Assembly: GCA_052061695.1 (NCBI GenBank)
Contig: JBPZEY010000004.1
Strand: one strand, 5' to 3'
Origin: Alkalicoccus luteus
Lineage (GTDB): Bacteria; Bacillota; Bacilli; Bacillales; Salisediminibacteriaceae
DNA length: 64,000 nucleotides
Shown: positions 51,445 through 59,299 of the stretch, piece after piece
Position numbering within the stretch: position 1 is the first letter of the stretch
Layout of the letters: each line of letters starts with the position of its first letter
Notes under the pieces: generated by a model
Seen by the model: only the letters and a program-made list of their open reading frames with translations
Databases searched by the model: none
What the model was told of the DNA's origin: nothing
Program-made: the position numbers and the translations under genes

Positions 51445-51530
51445 ATTTACATATGCTTTTTGAAGGCGTTTTCTTAACCGGAGTTGACGGCTTTCCACCG
51501 CTTTCTTCATTGAATATTCTGAAAAAACAG

Positions 51531-51547
51531 CGTCAGATAACCTGACG
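51531..51547. promoter_or_regulatory. Inverted repeat upstream of nasB
   Basis: CGTCAG-ATAAC-CTGACG, a perfect 6-5-6 palindrome 72-88 nt before nasB. It has the 17-bp layout of a TnrA/GlnR box (TGTNA-N7-TNACA) with only the outermost base of each half changed, so it may be a variant nitrogen-control site. That reading is inference. Confidence 0.5.
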
Positions 51548-51618
51548 GAGACACTCGCTTCCTTCCTGCTTTCTGGCATACTCATTGGCAGAACGGCTAG
51601 TCATTAATGGAGGGACCT

Positions 51619-53874
51619 ATGAATCGAGAAAAGTTAGTCATCATCGGCAATGGTATGGCAGGCATGCATACGGTTGAGAACATACTGGAACGGGATCCGC
51701 ACCGTTTTGAGATACACGTGTACGGCCGTGAACCTTATGCCAATTACAACCGCATCATGCTTTCTTCTTTGCTTCAAGGCACAGCAGAGGAACAAGATAT
51801 GATGATCCATGAAGACGCCTGGTATGACGAAAACCACATTCACTTTCATAAGCAGGAGGAAATCGTCCGGCTCGACCCGGACAAAAAGCTGCTTTTTACA
51901 GCCGCCGGCATCTCAGCGTCCTTTGATAAAGCTGTTCTGGCGACAGGATCGGATCCGTTTATTCTGCCAGTTCCGGGAACAGATTTCTCTTCTGTTATTC
52001 CGTTTCGGACCATCGATGACTGCCGCTACATGATAAAGCGAGCCGCTTCTGCAAAAGAAGCAGTAGTGATAGGGGGCGGTTTACTCGGTCTGGAAGCCGC
52101 AAGAGGGCTGCTTCATCAGGGCATGAACGTTCACGTGGTACACCTTGCAGGCTCGGTGATGGAGCGGCAGCTTGATCCGCTTGCTGCCGGACTGCTTCAG
52201 CGTGAGCTGGAGCAGCTTGGCATCACCTTTCACCTGCAGTGCGAAACAGCTGCTTTTACCGGTTCTAATGACGTTGAGGCAGTTCACTTTAAGGATGGCA
52301 GCTCCATTCCCGCAGACCTCGTCGTCATGGCCGTGGGCATACGGCCGAATACATCAGCAGCGAGCGCAAGCGGCATCGCGTGCGGGCGCGGCATTGTCGT
52401 CAACCGGGAGATGCAGACAAGTGCGGCTGACATTTTTGCTGTGGGAGAATGTGTTGAAATTGACGGGATGACGTACGGGCTTGTCAAACCTGCGTATGAA
52501 CAAGCAGAAGTGCTTGCTGCAAACCTGTGCGGTGAATCATCATCCTACATTGACTCTATTCTGTATACGCAGCTGAAAGCTGCCGGCATTGACGTTTTTT
52601 CCGCAGGCAGGATCGAAGCACGTCAGGATGATCATGTGCTGATTCACCAGGACGACACGATGGGCGTTTACCGGAAGCTGATTCTGAACCGGGACCGGCT
52701 TGAAGGTGCGGTTCTGTATGGTGATAAAGCCGGACAGCAGGACGTTCTCTCGTTGATTCGCAGCCGCAAGCTGATCCTCCCGGATGAGGCTCGCAGCATT
52801 CTTGCGGCTGAATCCGGAGGAGGAGCTTCTTCCCTGCAGCCAGCAGACACCGTTTGTCATTGTAATAACGTCAGCTGCGGAGACATTGCATCCGCCTTCA
52901 GCCGCAGCGCGGCAGATACACCGCAGGCAGTGAAGGAATGTACAGGAGCGGCAAGCTCCTGCGGCGGCTGCCGTCCTCTCGTATCGGAGCTCATTACGCT
53001 GTTAAAAAGCGGTGCACTGCAAGATGAACTGCCTTCCGATGCTTTCTGTGACTGCACTGATCAAAGTACGGACGCAGTAGCCTCTGCTATCATAGCCATG
53101 AATGCCGAAACGCCTGAGGCCGTTAGGGAGGCACTTGGGTTTTCTAACACCGGCTGCAGCTTCTGTCGCGGAGCCATCCCTTACATGCTTCATCTGTTTA
53201 AACCGGAAACCGGTCTCGCGTCCTCTTCCGTCCTGACGGAAGAGGACGCGCATGAAACCGTCTCTGTCACGCCACAGCTTCCTGGCGGAACACTGACCCC
53301 GGCTCATCTGCAGCAGTTTGAACATGCAGTCCGTCAATTTCCACATGTGACGATGCAGCTGACGAACGAACAGCGGCTCTTATTCTCGGGTATCCGCCGG
53401 GAAGAGTCTGACGCATTTATCCGCTGTATTGGACTGGTTCCAGAACCCGTCTCCTACAACCGATTCAGACCGGTTTTGACGAGCGATACAACGGCCCGGA
53501 CACTCGCTGGCAGTCTGGATCAGCATCTGGGCCGGGTGCCGGCTCCCGCTGACGTCAGCATTGAAATCAGCAGCCGGCCGCTATCCCCTTCCGCGCACAT
53601 ATCGATTGCGCACTCCGATGCCGGATGGGATATTTATCTCGGCTCAACCGACAAACAGCTGTTTTACACAGCAGGTACCGATATTTTTACGTTTATCTGC
53701 TCACTCGCCCAATACTACCGGGAGAGCGCCTATTACACAGAATCAATTGACAGCTGGGCCTTGCGGATTGGCTTTGTCCCCATCCGGGAAGTTTTGCTTG
53801 ATGAGGAAAACTGCCGCCTCCTGCTCAGCCGTCTGCAGGAAGCGCAGCAGTATCTGGAAAGGAGCACCGTATGA
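51619..53874 (+). CDS. nasB: Assimilatory nitrate reductase electron-transfer subunit
   Basis: 751-aa flavoprotein that carries electrons from NAD(P)H to the NasC nitrate reductase. Residues 1-400 are an FAD/NAD(P) reductase (IIGNGMAGMHTVENI; VVIGGGLLGLEAARGLL; DIFAVGECVE). Two BFD-like [2Fe-2S] domains follow (VCHCNNVSCGDIASAF with SSCGGCRP; FCDCTDQ with GCSFCRG). The last 200 residues align with the siroheme-binding end of NasD but lack its cluster cysteines. ATG 51619 was chosen with GGAGG 5 nt upstream; ATG 51607 overlaps that site. Overlaps nasC by 4 nt (ATGA). Confidence 0.92.
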   Translation: MNREKLVIIGNGMAGMHTVENILERDPHRFEIHVYGREPYANYNRIMLSSLLQGTAEEQDMMIHEDAWYDENHIHFHKQEEIVRLDPDKKLLFTAAGISASFDKAVLATGSDPFILPVPGTDFSSVIPFRTIDDCRYMIKRAASAKEAVVIGGGLLGLEAARGLLHQGMNVHVVHLAGSVMERQLDPLAAGLLQRELEQLGITFHLQCETAAFTGSNDVEAVHFKDGSSIPADLVVMAVGIRPNTSAASASGIACGRGIVVNREMQTSAADIFAVGECVEIDGMTYGLVKPAYEQAEVLAANLCGESSSYIDSILYTQLKAAGIDVFSAGRIEARQDDHVLIHQDDTMGVYRKLILNRDRLEGAVLYGDKAGQQDVLSLIRSRKLILPDEARSILAAESGGGASSLQPADTVCHCNNVSCGDIASAFSRSAADTPQAVKECTGAASSCGGCRPLVSELITLLKSGALQDELPSDAFCDCTDQSTDAVASAIIAMNAETPEAVREALGFSNTGCSFCRGAIPYMLHLFKPETGLASSSVLTEEDAHETVSVTPQLPGGTLTPAHLQQFEHAVRQFPHVTMQLTNEQRLLFSGIRREESDAFIRCIGLVPEPVSYNRFRPVLTSDTTARTLAGSLDQHLGRVPAPADVSIEISSRPLSPSAHISIAHSDAGWDIYLGSTDKQLFYTAGTDIFTFICSLAQYYRESAYYTESIDSWALRIGFVPIREVLLDEENCRLLLSRLQEAQQYLERSTV

Positions 53875-56033
53875 AACATTCTCTTCTCCATTATTACCGC
53901 GAGAAACAAAAACAGTCTGAATCTGAAAAAGTGTACGACACCCAGTGTCCCTTTTGCAGTATGCAGTGTAAAAAGAAGGTAATCGAGCAGTCTTTTGTGA
54001 CGAGAAAACAATATAAAACAGAAGGCGTCGACAATCCCGTTACGAAAGGACGCCTCTGCATGAAGGGGATGAATGCCTATGCCCATGCGGTACATGAGGA
54101 TCGGCTTATGCACCCAGTTCAAAAACAGGCCGATGGCTCCTGGAAAGAGGTTTCCTGGGAAGAGGCGCTTGCACTCGTTCGTGAGAAGTTTCAGTCGTTG
54201 CAGCAGCAGTATGGGTCGGACAGTGTCGGTGTGTATGGGAGTGCTTCCATTACCAACGAGGAATCCTACTTGCTTGGAAAGCTGGCGCGGGTTGCCTTGA
54301 AAACTAAATATATCGATTACAATGGAAGATTTTGTATGTCCTCTGCTGCGACAGCAAGCAAGGCAGTGCTTGGCATTGACAGAGGACTGACGAACGCACT
54401 GTCCGATATTCCTAAGGCACAGGTTCTACTGCTTTCCGGAACGAATATTGCGTCCTGTCAGCCGGTGATGATGCCTTATTTGGAGGAAGCAAAAGCGAAC
54501 GGTGCATTTATTATCGTCATCGATCCTCGGAAAACCGAAACGGCCGCTATCGCCGATCTGCATCTGGAGGTAACCCCGGGGCGGGACGCTGCTCTCACGA
54601 ATGCCATGCTTGCTTCCCTGATGCAGCAAGGTCTTGTGAACGAATCGTTTGTGAAAGATCGTACAGAAGGCTGGCAGGAGCTGCAGCCCCATTTACAGAG
54701 CATTTCCATAAAAGATGCAGCTGACTATGCAGGGGTTGAGGTTCAGAAGATCAGCGACGCCGTGCGTATTTTCGCTGCTGCTGAAACCGGTATGGTACTG
54801 ACAGCAAGAGGGGTCGAACAGCAAACGGACGGACATATGGCGGTACGCAATCTGCTGAACCTTGTTCTTTTGACCGGAAAAATCGGACGGGAAGGCTGCG
54901 GATATGGCGCCGTAACCGGTCAGGGAAACGGACAGGGCGGCCGGGAGCACGGACAGAAAGCCGATCAGCTGCCGGGCTACCGGATGATCGACAATCCGGA
55001 AGACCGGCAGCATATTGCAGACTTCTGGGGCGTTCCGGAAGAAGAGCTGCCCGGCCGCGGCGTCTCCGCGTATGAAATGATGGAGAAAGTAAAGGAGCGC
55101 GACATTCGCGGCATGCTGCTAGTCTGCTCCAATCCGGTCGTTTCCAATCCAAACGCCTCGTTTATTAAAGAGGCACTGGAGACGCTTGATTTTTTCGTTG
55201 CAGTCGACCTGTTTATTTCCGAATCAGCCCAGTATGCCGATTTAATTTTACCTGCTGCTTCTTACCTCGAGGATGAAGGGACGATGACGAACCTGGAGGG
55301 CCGTGTCACACTGAGAGAAGCGACGAAAAAACCACCCGGCAGCACAAAACCGGACTGGAAAATCATCTGCGAGCTGGCTGAAGCACTCGGTGCTGCCGAA
55401 CATTTTCCATTTCGTTCAGCCGAAGAGGTGTTCAATGAACTGCGGCACGCAAGCCGTGGCGGGGCAGCTGACTACTACGGCATGACGTACGACCGGATCC
55501 GTCGTGAAGAGGGTTTGTTCTGGCCTTGTCCGGACCTGGACCACCCGGGTACACCACGTCTGTTTGCCAACAGCTTCGGCAGGCCAGATGGACGTGCACT
55601 GTTAACCGCTGTTGACAGTAAAGCCGTACAATCGACTTCTATACCGACAGAAAAGCATCCGCTCCTGCTCACGACCGGCCGCGTGATGGCGCATTATTTG
55701 ACTGGAGTCCAGACACGGCGCAGCACGAAGCTTGCCGCCCGTTTATATGAATCATTTATCGAGCTGCATCCGGCGACTGCAGACACCTACAGCATTGCAG
55801 AAGGAGATCTGGTGGATGTAATATCGGACGCAGGCTCCATCACGGTCCGCGCACAGCTTACCGCCGACATCCGCCGCGACACCGTTTTTGTCCCGTTTCA
55901 CTGGGCGGAACACCAGAACGTCAACATGCTGATACCGGGAAAGTTAGACCCTGTCTCACGCATGCCCGGCTACAAATCAACACCCGTTTCGATCAAACGT
56001 CACGAGCCTGCTCTGCAAACGACTGAATCTTAA
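53871..56033 (+). CDS. nasC: Assimilatory nitrate reductase catalytic subunit
   Basis: 720-aa cytoplasmic molybdenum enzyme reducing nitrate to nitrite for nitrogen assimilation. The N-terminal [4Fe-4S] motif is CPFCSMQC plus Cys in GRLCMKG, followed by the bis-MGD-binding domains (GVYGSASITNEESYLLGKLAR, SGTNIASCQPVMMPYL, VIDPRKTETAAIADLHLEV, GREGCGYGAVTGQGNGQGGREHG) and the C-terminal dinucleotide-binding domain (LLLTTGRVMAHYLTGVQTRRS). Length matches B. subtilis NasC (about 710 aa). Cotranscribed with nasB; it needs molybdenum cofactor genes from elsewhere. Confidence 0.95.
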   Translation: MKHSLLHYYREKQKQSESEKVYDTQCPFCSMQCKKKVIEQSFVTRKQYKTEGVDNPVTKGRLCMKGMNAYAHAVHEDRLMHPVQKQADGSWKEVSWEEALALVREKFQSLQQQYGSDSVGVYGSASITNEESYLLGKLARVALKTKYIDYNGRFCMSSAATASKAVLGIDRGLTNALSDIPKAQVLLLSGTNIASCQPVMMPYLEEAKANGAFIIVIDPRKTETAAIADLHLEVTPGRDAALTNAMLASLMQQGLVNESFVKDRTEGWQELQPHLQSISIKDAADYAGVEVQKISDAVRIFAAAETGMVLTARGVEQQTDGHMAVRNLLNLVLLTGKIGREGCGYGAVTGQGNGQGGREHGQKADQLPGYRMIDNPEDRQHIADFWGVPEEELPGRGVSAYEMMEKVKERDIRGMLLVCSNPVVSNPNASFIKEALETLDFFVAVDLFISESAQYADLILPAASYLEDEGTMTNLEGRVTLREATKKPPGSTKPDWKIICELAEALGAAEHFPFRSAEEVFNELRHASRGGAADYYGMTYDRIRREEGLFWPCPDLDHPGTPRLFANSFGRPDGRALLTAVDSKAVQSTSIPTEKHPLLLTTGRVMAHYLTGVQTRRSTKLAARLYESFIELHPATADTYSIAEGDLVDVISDAGSITVRAQLTADIRRDTVFVPFHWAEHQNVNMLIPGKLDPVSRMPGYKSTPVSIKRHEPALQTTES

Positions 56034-56060
56034 TCAGTTACTCAGCAGTTGCAGCAGATT

Positions 56061-56097
56061 GCACGAGAGAAAGGGAGCTCCCTTCTTTCGTGCTTTT
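56061..56097 (+). terminator. Terminator of nasBC
   Basis: GCACGAGAGAAAGGG pairs imperfectly with CCCTTCTTTCGTGC around AGCT and is followed by TTTTCG, 28 nt after the nasC stop. Confidence 0.75.
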
Positions 56098-56320
56098 CGT
56101 GCGTTGCCGAAGTTACGCTTCCCTAATCCGTATATGAATAGGCGCTGATATGTGAACAACAGACTGCCTAAAGGAACTGGAAAGCTGTCTTCCACTGGTC
56201 TTCTCTTTCCAGATTGTCAGCAGCATTTTTCACTCTTACCTAGCTCAGCTCATGATGTTCTCTTTGCACAGATACATTCTTCACATCGTTTGCTGCTTAT
56301 CCCCCTTCGATTTGTCCAAC

Positions 56321-56795
56321 AGAAAAAAAGCTGTTGTCGAAGAACCGGAAACAGCGGCTGCTTGTAGATGAAGTACAAGAAGTAGCATGTTGTTTCGTTT
56401 GGGTGTAGTTCCCTTCTGCTTACGAAGCCTGTCGTAGGCTTGCCTTCAGCTATTGCTACGGACAGTCCCCATGCAGGATGGGAAAAGCGTAACGCAGGAT
56501 GGCGCGGCTTCACTAGGACTCCGTTTTCTCGAAAAAAGCCTTCGCAAACCAGTCCAGGCTTTCGCTTCTGCATCCAAATCGGTATTTATCAGCCTTGCGC
56601 CAGGTATAACCAGGCGTTCAAAATATACTGCCAGCTGCTGACATAGAAGGCCTTCACTACGGGATGATCAGAACGAGGCGAAGATCAAGCGCTTCTGACG
56701 AAAGAAGCGATTAGCTGAGCCCGTGCCTCCGGAGAGTGAGTGTATGCAGATGTAGCCAGATGCAACGTTTATACATCACAATGACTTTTCCAGCA
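56321..56795. repeat. Non-coding stretch beginning with a decayed copy of the narK/nasA terminator
   Basis: Positions 56321-56364 resemble the terminator at 56794-56839: the right halves share 22 identical bases (56343-56364 and 56818-56839), while the left half of the first copy has lost part of its pairing. The 430 nt between, and the 220 nt back to nasC, show no credible gene; frames up to 107 codons lack ribosome sites or family features. GCAGGATGG occurs twice, near 56474 and 56494. Confidence 0.5.
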
Positions 56796-56839
56796 GAAAA
56801 AAGCCGCTGTTTCCGGAGAACCGGAAACAGCGGCTGCTT
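56796..56839 (-). terminator. Terminator of nitrate transporter gene
   Basis: AGCCGCTGTTTCCGG (56802-56816) pairs perfectly with its complement at 56821-56835 around AGAA; six T follow on the minus strand, just after the transporter stop codon. Confidence 0.93.
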
Positions 56840-56847
56840 TGCGTCCC

Positions 56848-58053
56848 TTAAATTCTGACAGATTTTCTCGACAGCTTCCATTCCCGCTTCCATTCAGCCT
56901 GGGCAAAGGTCAGCAGACCGAGAGCAAATACAGCGGCGAAGGAAAACACAATAAATCCTGAACCGTATGTGCCAGTTACATCGCGAAGAATGCCGAGCAC
57001 GTTGGGCAGGAAAAAGCCTCCTACCCCTCCGGCAGCACCGACGATGCCGGTAACCATGCCAATCTCCTTCTGAAAACGCTGTGGAACGAGCTGGAACACA
57101 GCACCGTTCCCCATCCCGAGACAGCCCATACCGAGAAACAGCAGTGGCAGGGCAACTGCCAAAGGCGGCAGCAGGGCGGTTCCCATCATACAGACAGCGA
57201 CGCCGATAAACAAATACTGCAGTAAGCGGACGCCGCCGATTTTATCTGCGATCAGTCCTCCTACTGGTCTTAAAAAGCTGCCGGAAGCGATGACTACCGA
57301 TACAAGATAACCGGCTACAATGCCGGACACGGCATATTCAGAAGCGAAAAAGTAGCTTAAAAAGCTTGCCAGCCCGACAAAGCCTCCGAACGTTACGCTG
57401 TACAAAATACAGAAATACCAGGCGTCCTTTTCTTTCAGTACGGAAAAGTAATCCTTTACCGGCTTTGGAGCAGGCTGATTCGGCGGTTCTTTAGCGAGAA
57501 AGATATAGGTCAGGAGCACAAGCGTCAGCGGGATCAGGGCAAGCCCGAATACACCGTTCCAGCCGAACACTTCCGCAAGTCCTGGACCAAATAGTGTAGC
57601 AAGCAGTGTACCGCTGTTCCCTGCTCCGGCGATGCCCATCGCCACTCCTTGAAGATGCGGCGGATACCAGCGGCTTGCCATTGGCAGTGCAGCACTGAAG
57701 CTAGCTCCAGCGACCCCGAGCAAAATACCAATCATGTAAAGCTCTGCTACCGTCACACCGAACTGCCAGCCCCAGAAAAGCGGGATCATCGTAATGATCA
57801 TGCCCCCGATCGAGGTTTTCTTCGGTCCAAACCGATCGGTCAGAATACCGATAACCACTCTGAAAATCGAACCGGCGAGAATCGGGACTGCCACTATAAA
57901 TCCAATCTGGCCTGCCGATAAGTTGAAGTCAGCGGTAATATACACCCCGAGCGCCCCTAAAAGCACCCAAATCATAAAGCTGATATCAAAGTATAAAAAT
58001 GCAGAAAGCAGCGACGGAGCATGACCACCTTTTCGTAGATCCGACAGTTTCAC
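56848..58053 (-). CDS. nasA: Nitrate/nitrite MFS transporter (NarK/NasA family)
   Basis: 401-aa twelve-segment carrier of the nitrate/nitrite porter family. Family marks are the first segment with SFMIWVLLGALGVYI, motif A GILTDRFGPKKTSIGG, and the glycine-rich nitrate signature GIAGAGNSGTLLATLFGP, repeated in the second half as VTGIVGAAGGVGGFFLPN. The start is GTG 58053 with AAGGAG 9 nt upstream. Divergent from cobA-nasDE and convergent with nasBC. The promoter region carries a TnrA-type and an FNR-type box, so it might serve both assimilation and anaerobic respiration; uptake versus nitrite export is not resolved. Confidence 0.92.
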   Translation of the reverse strand: MKLSDLRKGGHAPSLLSAFLYFDISFMIWVLLGALGVYITADFNLSAGQIGFIVAVPILAGSIFRVVIGILTDRFGPKKTSIGGMIITMIPLFWGWQFGVTVAELYMIGILLGVAGASFSAALPMASRWYPPHLQGVAMGIAGAGNSGTLLATLFGPGLAEVFGWNGVFGLALIPLTLVLLTYIFLAKEPPNQPAPKPVKDYFSVLKEKDAWYFCILYSVTFGGFVGLASFLSYFFASEYAVSGIVAGYLVSVVIASGSFLRPVGGLIADKIGGVRLLQYLFIGVAVCMMGTALLPPLAVALPLLFLGMGCLGMGNGAVFQLVPQRFQKEIGMVTGIVGAAGGVGGFFLPNVLGILRDVTGTYGSGFIVFSFAAVFALGLLTFAQAEWKREWKLSRKSVRI

Positions 58054-58103
58054 GTTTCAACACTCCTTCATCAATTTGTCCTCTGCATTGTGGCAGTCCA
58101 AGC

Positions 58104-58119
58104 TGTGAATATCATCACA
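58104..58119. promoter_or_regulatory. FNR/CRP-type box
   Basis: TGTGA-ATATCA-TCACA is a perfect match to the TGTGA-N6-TCACA palindrome bound by B. subtilis FNR and other CRP-family regulators. It is 51 nt before the nitrate transporter GTG, two bases from the TnrA-type box. Confidence 0.7.
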
Positions 58120-58121
58120 TG

Positions 58122-58138
58122 TGTCAGGTAATATCACA
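58122..58138. promoter_or_regulatory. TnrA/GlnR box
   Basis: TGTCA-GGTAATA-TCACA fits TGTNA-N7-TNACA exactly, and the longer TnrA consensus with one mismatch. Its centre is about 50 nt before a possible start of transcription defined by CACAAT (58092-58087 on the minus strand), the usual TnrA activator position. It may also act on cobA-nasDE, 366 nt to the right. Confidence 0.78.
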
Positions 58139-58504
58139 TGTTTTTTGAATTATCTGATATCTAAATTTCCGGATAAACCCTTGTCCCCCAACGTGTTTCA
58201 CTGGCTTCAAACATGCATATATTATCTATCTTTTATCCTCTTGCTTCCTTCTTTCCGTTTATTACCTACAAAAATAATGCAGGTCAGCTACAGGCAGATA
58301 TCTATGCGGAAATGATGGATGAAAACGCCTTCCATGTGAAAAAACGACTGTATATGCCTGTATATGATGCGATGGAATATTCTGAAATTATGCTGTCAGA
58401 AAGTCTTACAACAAAGTAGTATTAAAAATACATCTATTTTATCATGAAGCCTATCAGTCACCCGGAGCCGGGTGCCGTATTTTATTGACAAAGGAGTCGT
58501 TCCC
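58139..58504 (+). other. Leader region of cobA-nasDE
   Basis: 366 nt. A hairpin CACCCGG-AG-CCGGGTG at 58459-58474 precedes the gene, followed by TATTTTATT, which could be a weak terminator or leader element. A 68-codon frame at 58213-58419 has no ribosome site and no recognisable protein features. No other structure was seen. Confidence 0.4.
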
Positions 58505-59272
58505 ATGAACGGAAAAGTCTATTTAGTCGGTGCCGGTCCAGGAGACCCCGACCTCATTACAGTAAAAGGAAAGCGCGCTTTGGAGCAGGCCGACTGTATT
58601 GTTTATGACAGGCTGGTCAGCCGCGAGCTGGTAAACGAAGCTCCCGAACACGCGGAACGGATCTTCTGCGGTAAATGGTCCGGTCTGCATGCAATGAAGC
58701 AGGAGGAAATTCAACTTCTGTTAGTGGAAAAGGCACGCGAAGGAAAAACGGTCGTCCGCTTGAAAGGCGGGGACCCCTCGATGTTCGGCAGAGTCGGCGA
58801 AGAAGCAGAAACCTGTGCCGCAGCCGGTGTCCCATTCGAAATTGTACCAGGCATCACCGCTGGTACAGGCGCAGCTGCTTACGCAGGCATTCCGCTGACT
58901 CACCGGGAATACAGCTCATCTGTTACGTTTGTCACTGGTCACTGCTGCTCAGATAACAGCGACGTACAATGGCACGCACTCGCACACGCAGCCGATACGA
59001 TCGTTGTATACATGGGAGTGAAGCAGCTGCCGGTCTTTTCCGAGAAGCTGATCAACGCAGGCCGCTGCGCCGATACCCCGGTCGCCTTTATTGAACAAGG
59101 AACCACCAAGAATCAGCGTACGATCCGTTCCACACTCGGAAGTGGAAGCAAGGACGCCGCAGCCGCAAACTTACAGGCTCCTGCACTCGTCGTCATCGGC
59201 GAAGTCGCTGCGCTTCACGATTCGCTGTCCTGGTTTGAAAAACCCGCTGCACCGTTTGAAAAAGTCGTATAA
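58505..59272 (+). CDS. cobA: Uroporphyrinogen-III C-methyltransferase
   Basis: 255-aa cytoplasmic SUMT that methylates uroporphyrinogen III twice with SAM to precorrin-2, the first step of sirohaem synthesis. Motifs: LVGAGPGDPDLITVKGKRAL, CIVYDRLVS, VRLKGGDPSMFGRVGEEAE, VPGITAGTGAAAYAGIPLTHRE and YMGVKQL. It is the SUMT module alone, whereas B. subtilis NasF is fused to a HemD-like domain. ATG 58505 has AAAGGAG 10 nt upstream. It heads the cobA-nasD-nasE-trpD2-sirB operon and supplies NasD's sirohaem. Confidence 0.95.
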   Translation: MNGKVYLVGAGPGDPDLITVKGKRALEQADCIVYDRLVSRELVNEAPEHAERIFCGKWSGLHAMKQEEIQLLLVEKAREGKTVVRLKGGDPSMFGRVGEEAETCAAAGVPFEIVPGITAGTGAAAYAGIPLTHREYSSSVTFVTGHCCSDNSDVQWHALAHAADTIVVYMGVKQLPVFSEKLINAGRCADTPVAFIEQGTTKNQRTIRSTLGSGSKDAAAANLQAPALVVIGEVAALHDSLSWFEKPAAPFEKVV

Positions 59273-59299
59273 CTAATTACTGCTGGGAGGAATTATGTA

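Noticed and set aside
56250..56573. 107-codon minus-strand frame between nasC and the nitrate carrier
   Set aside because: Crosses the decayed terminator copy, lacks a ribosome site and shows no family features.
58213..58419. 68-codon frame upstream of cobA
   Set aside because: No ribosome site, no recognisable protein and odd composition; kept only as part of the leader region.
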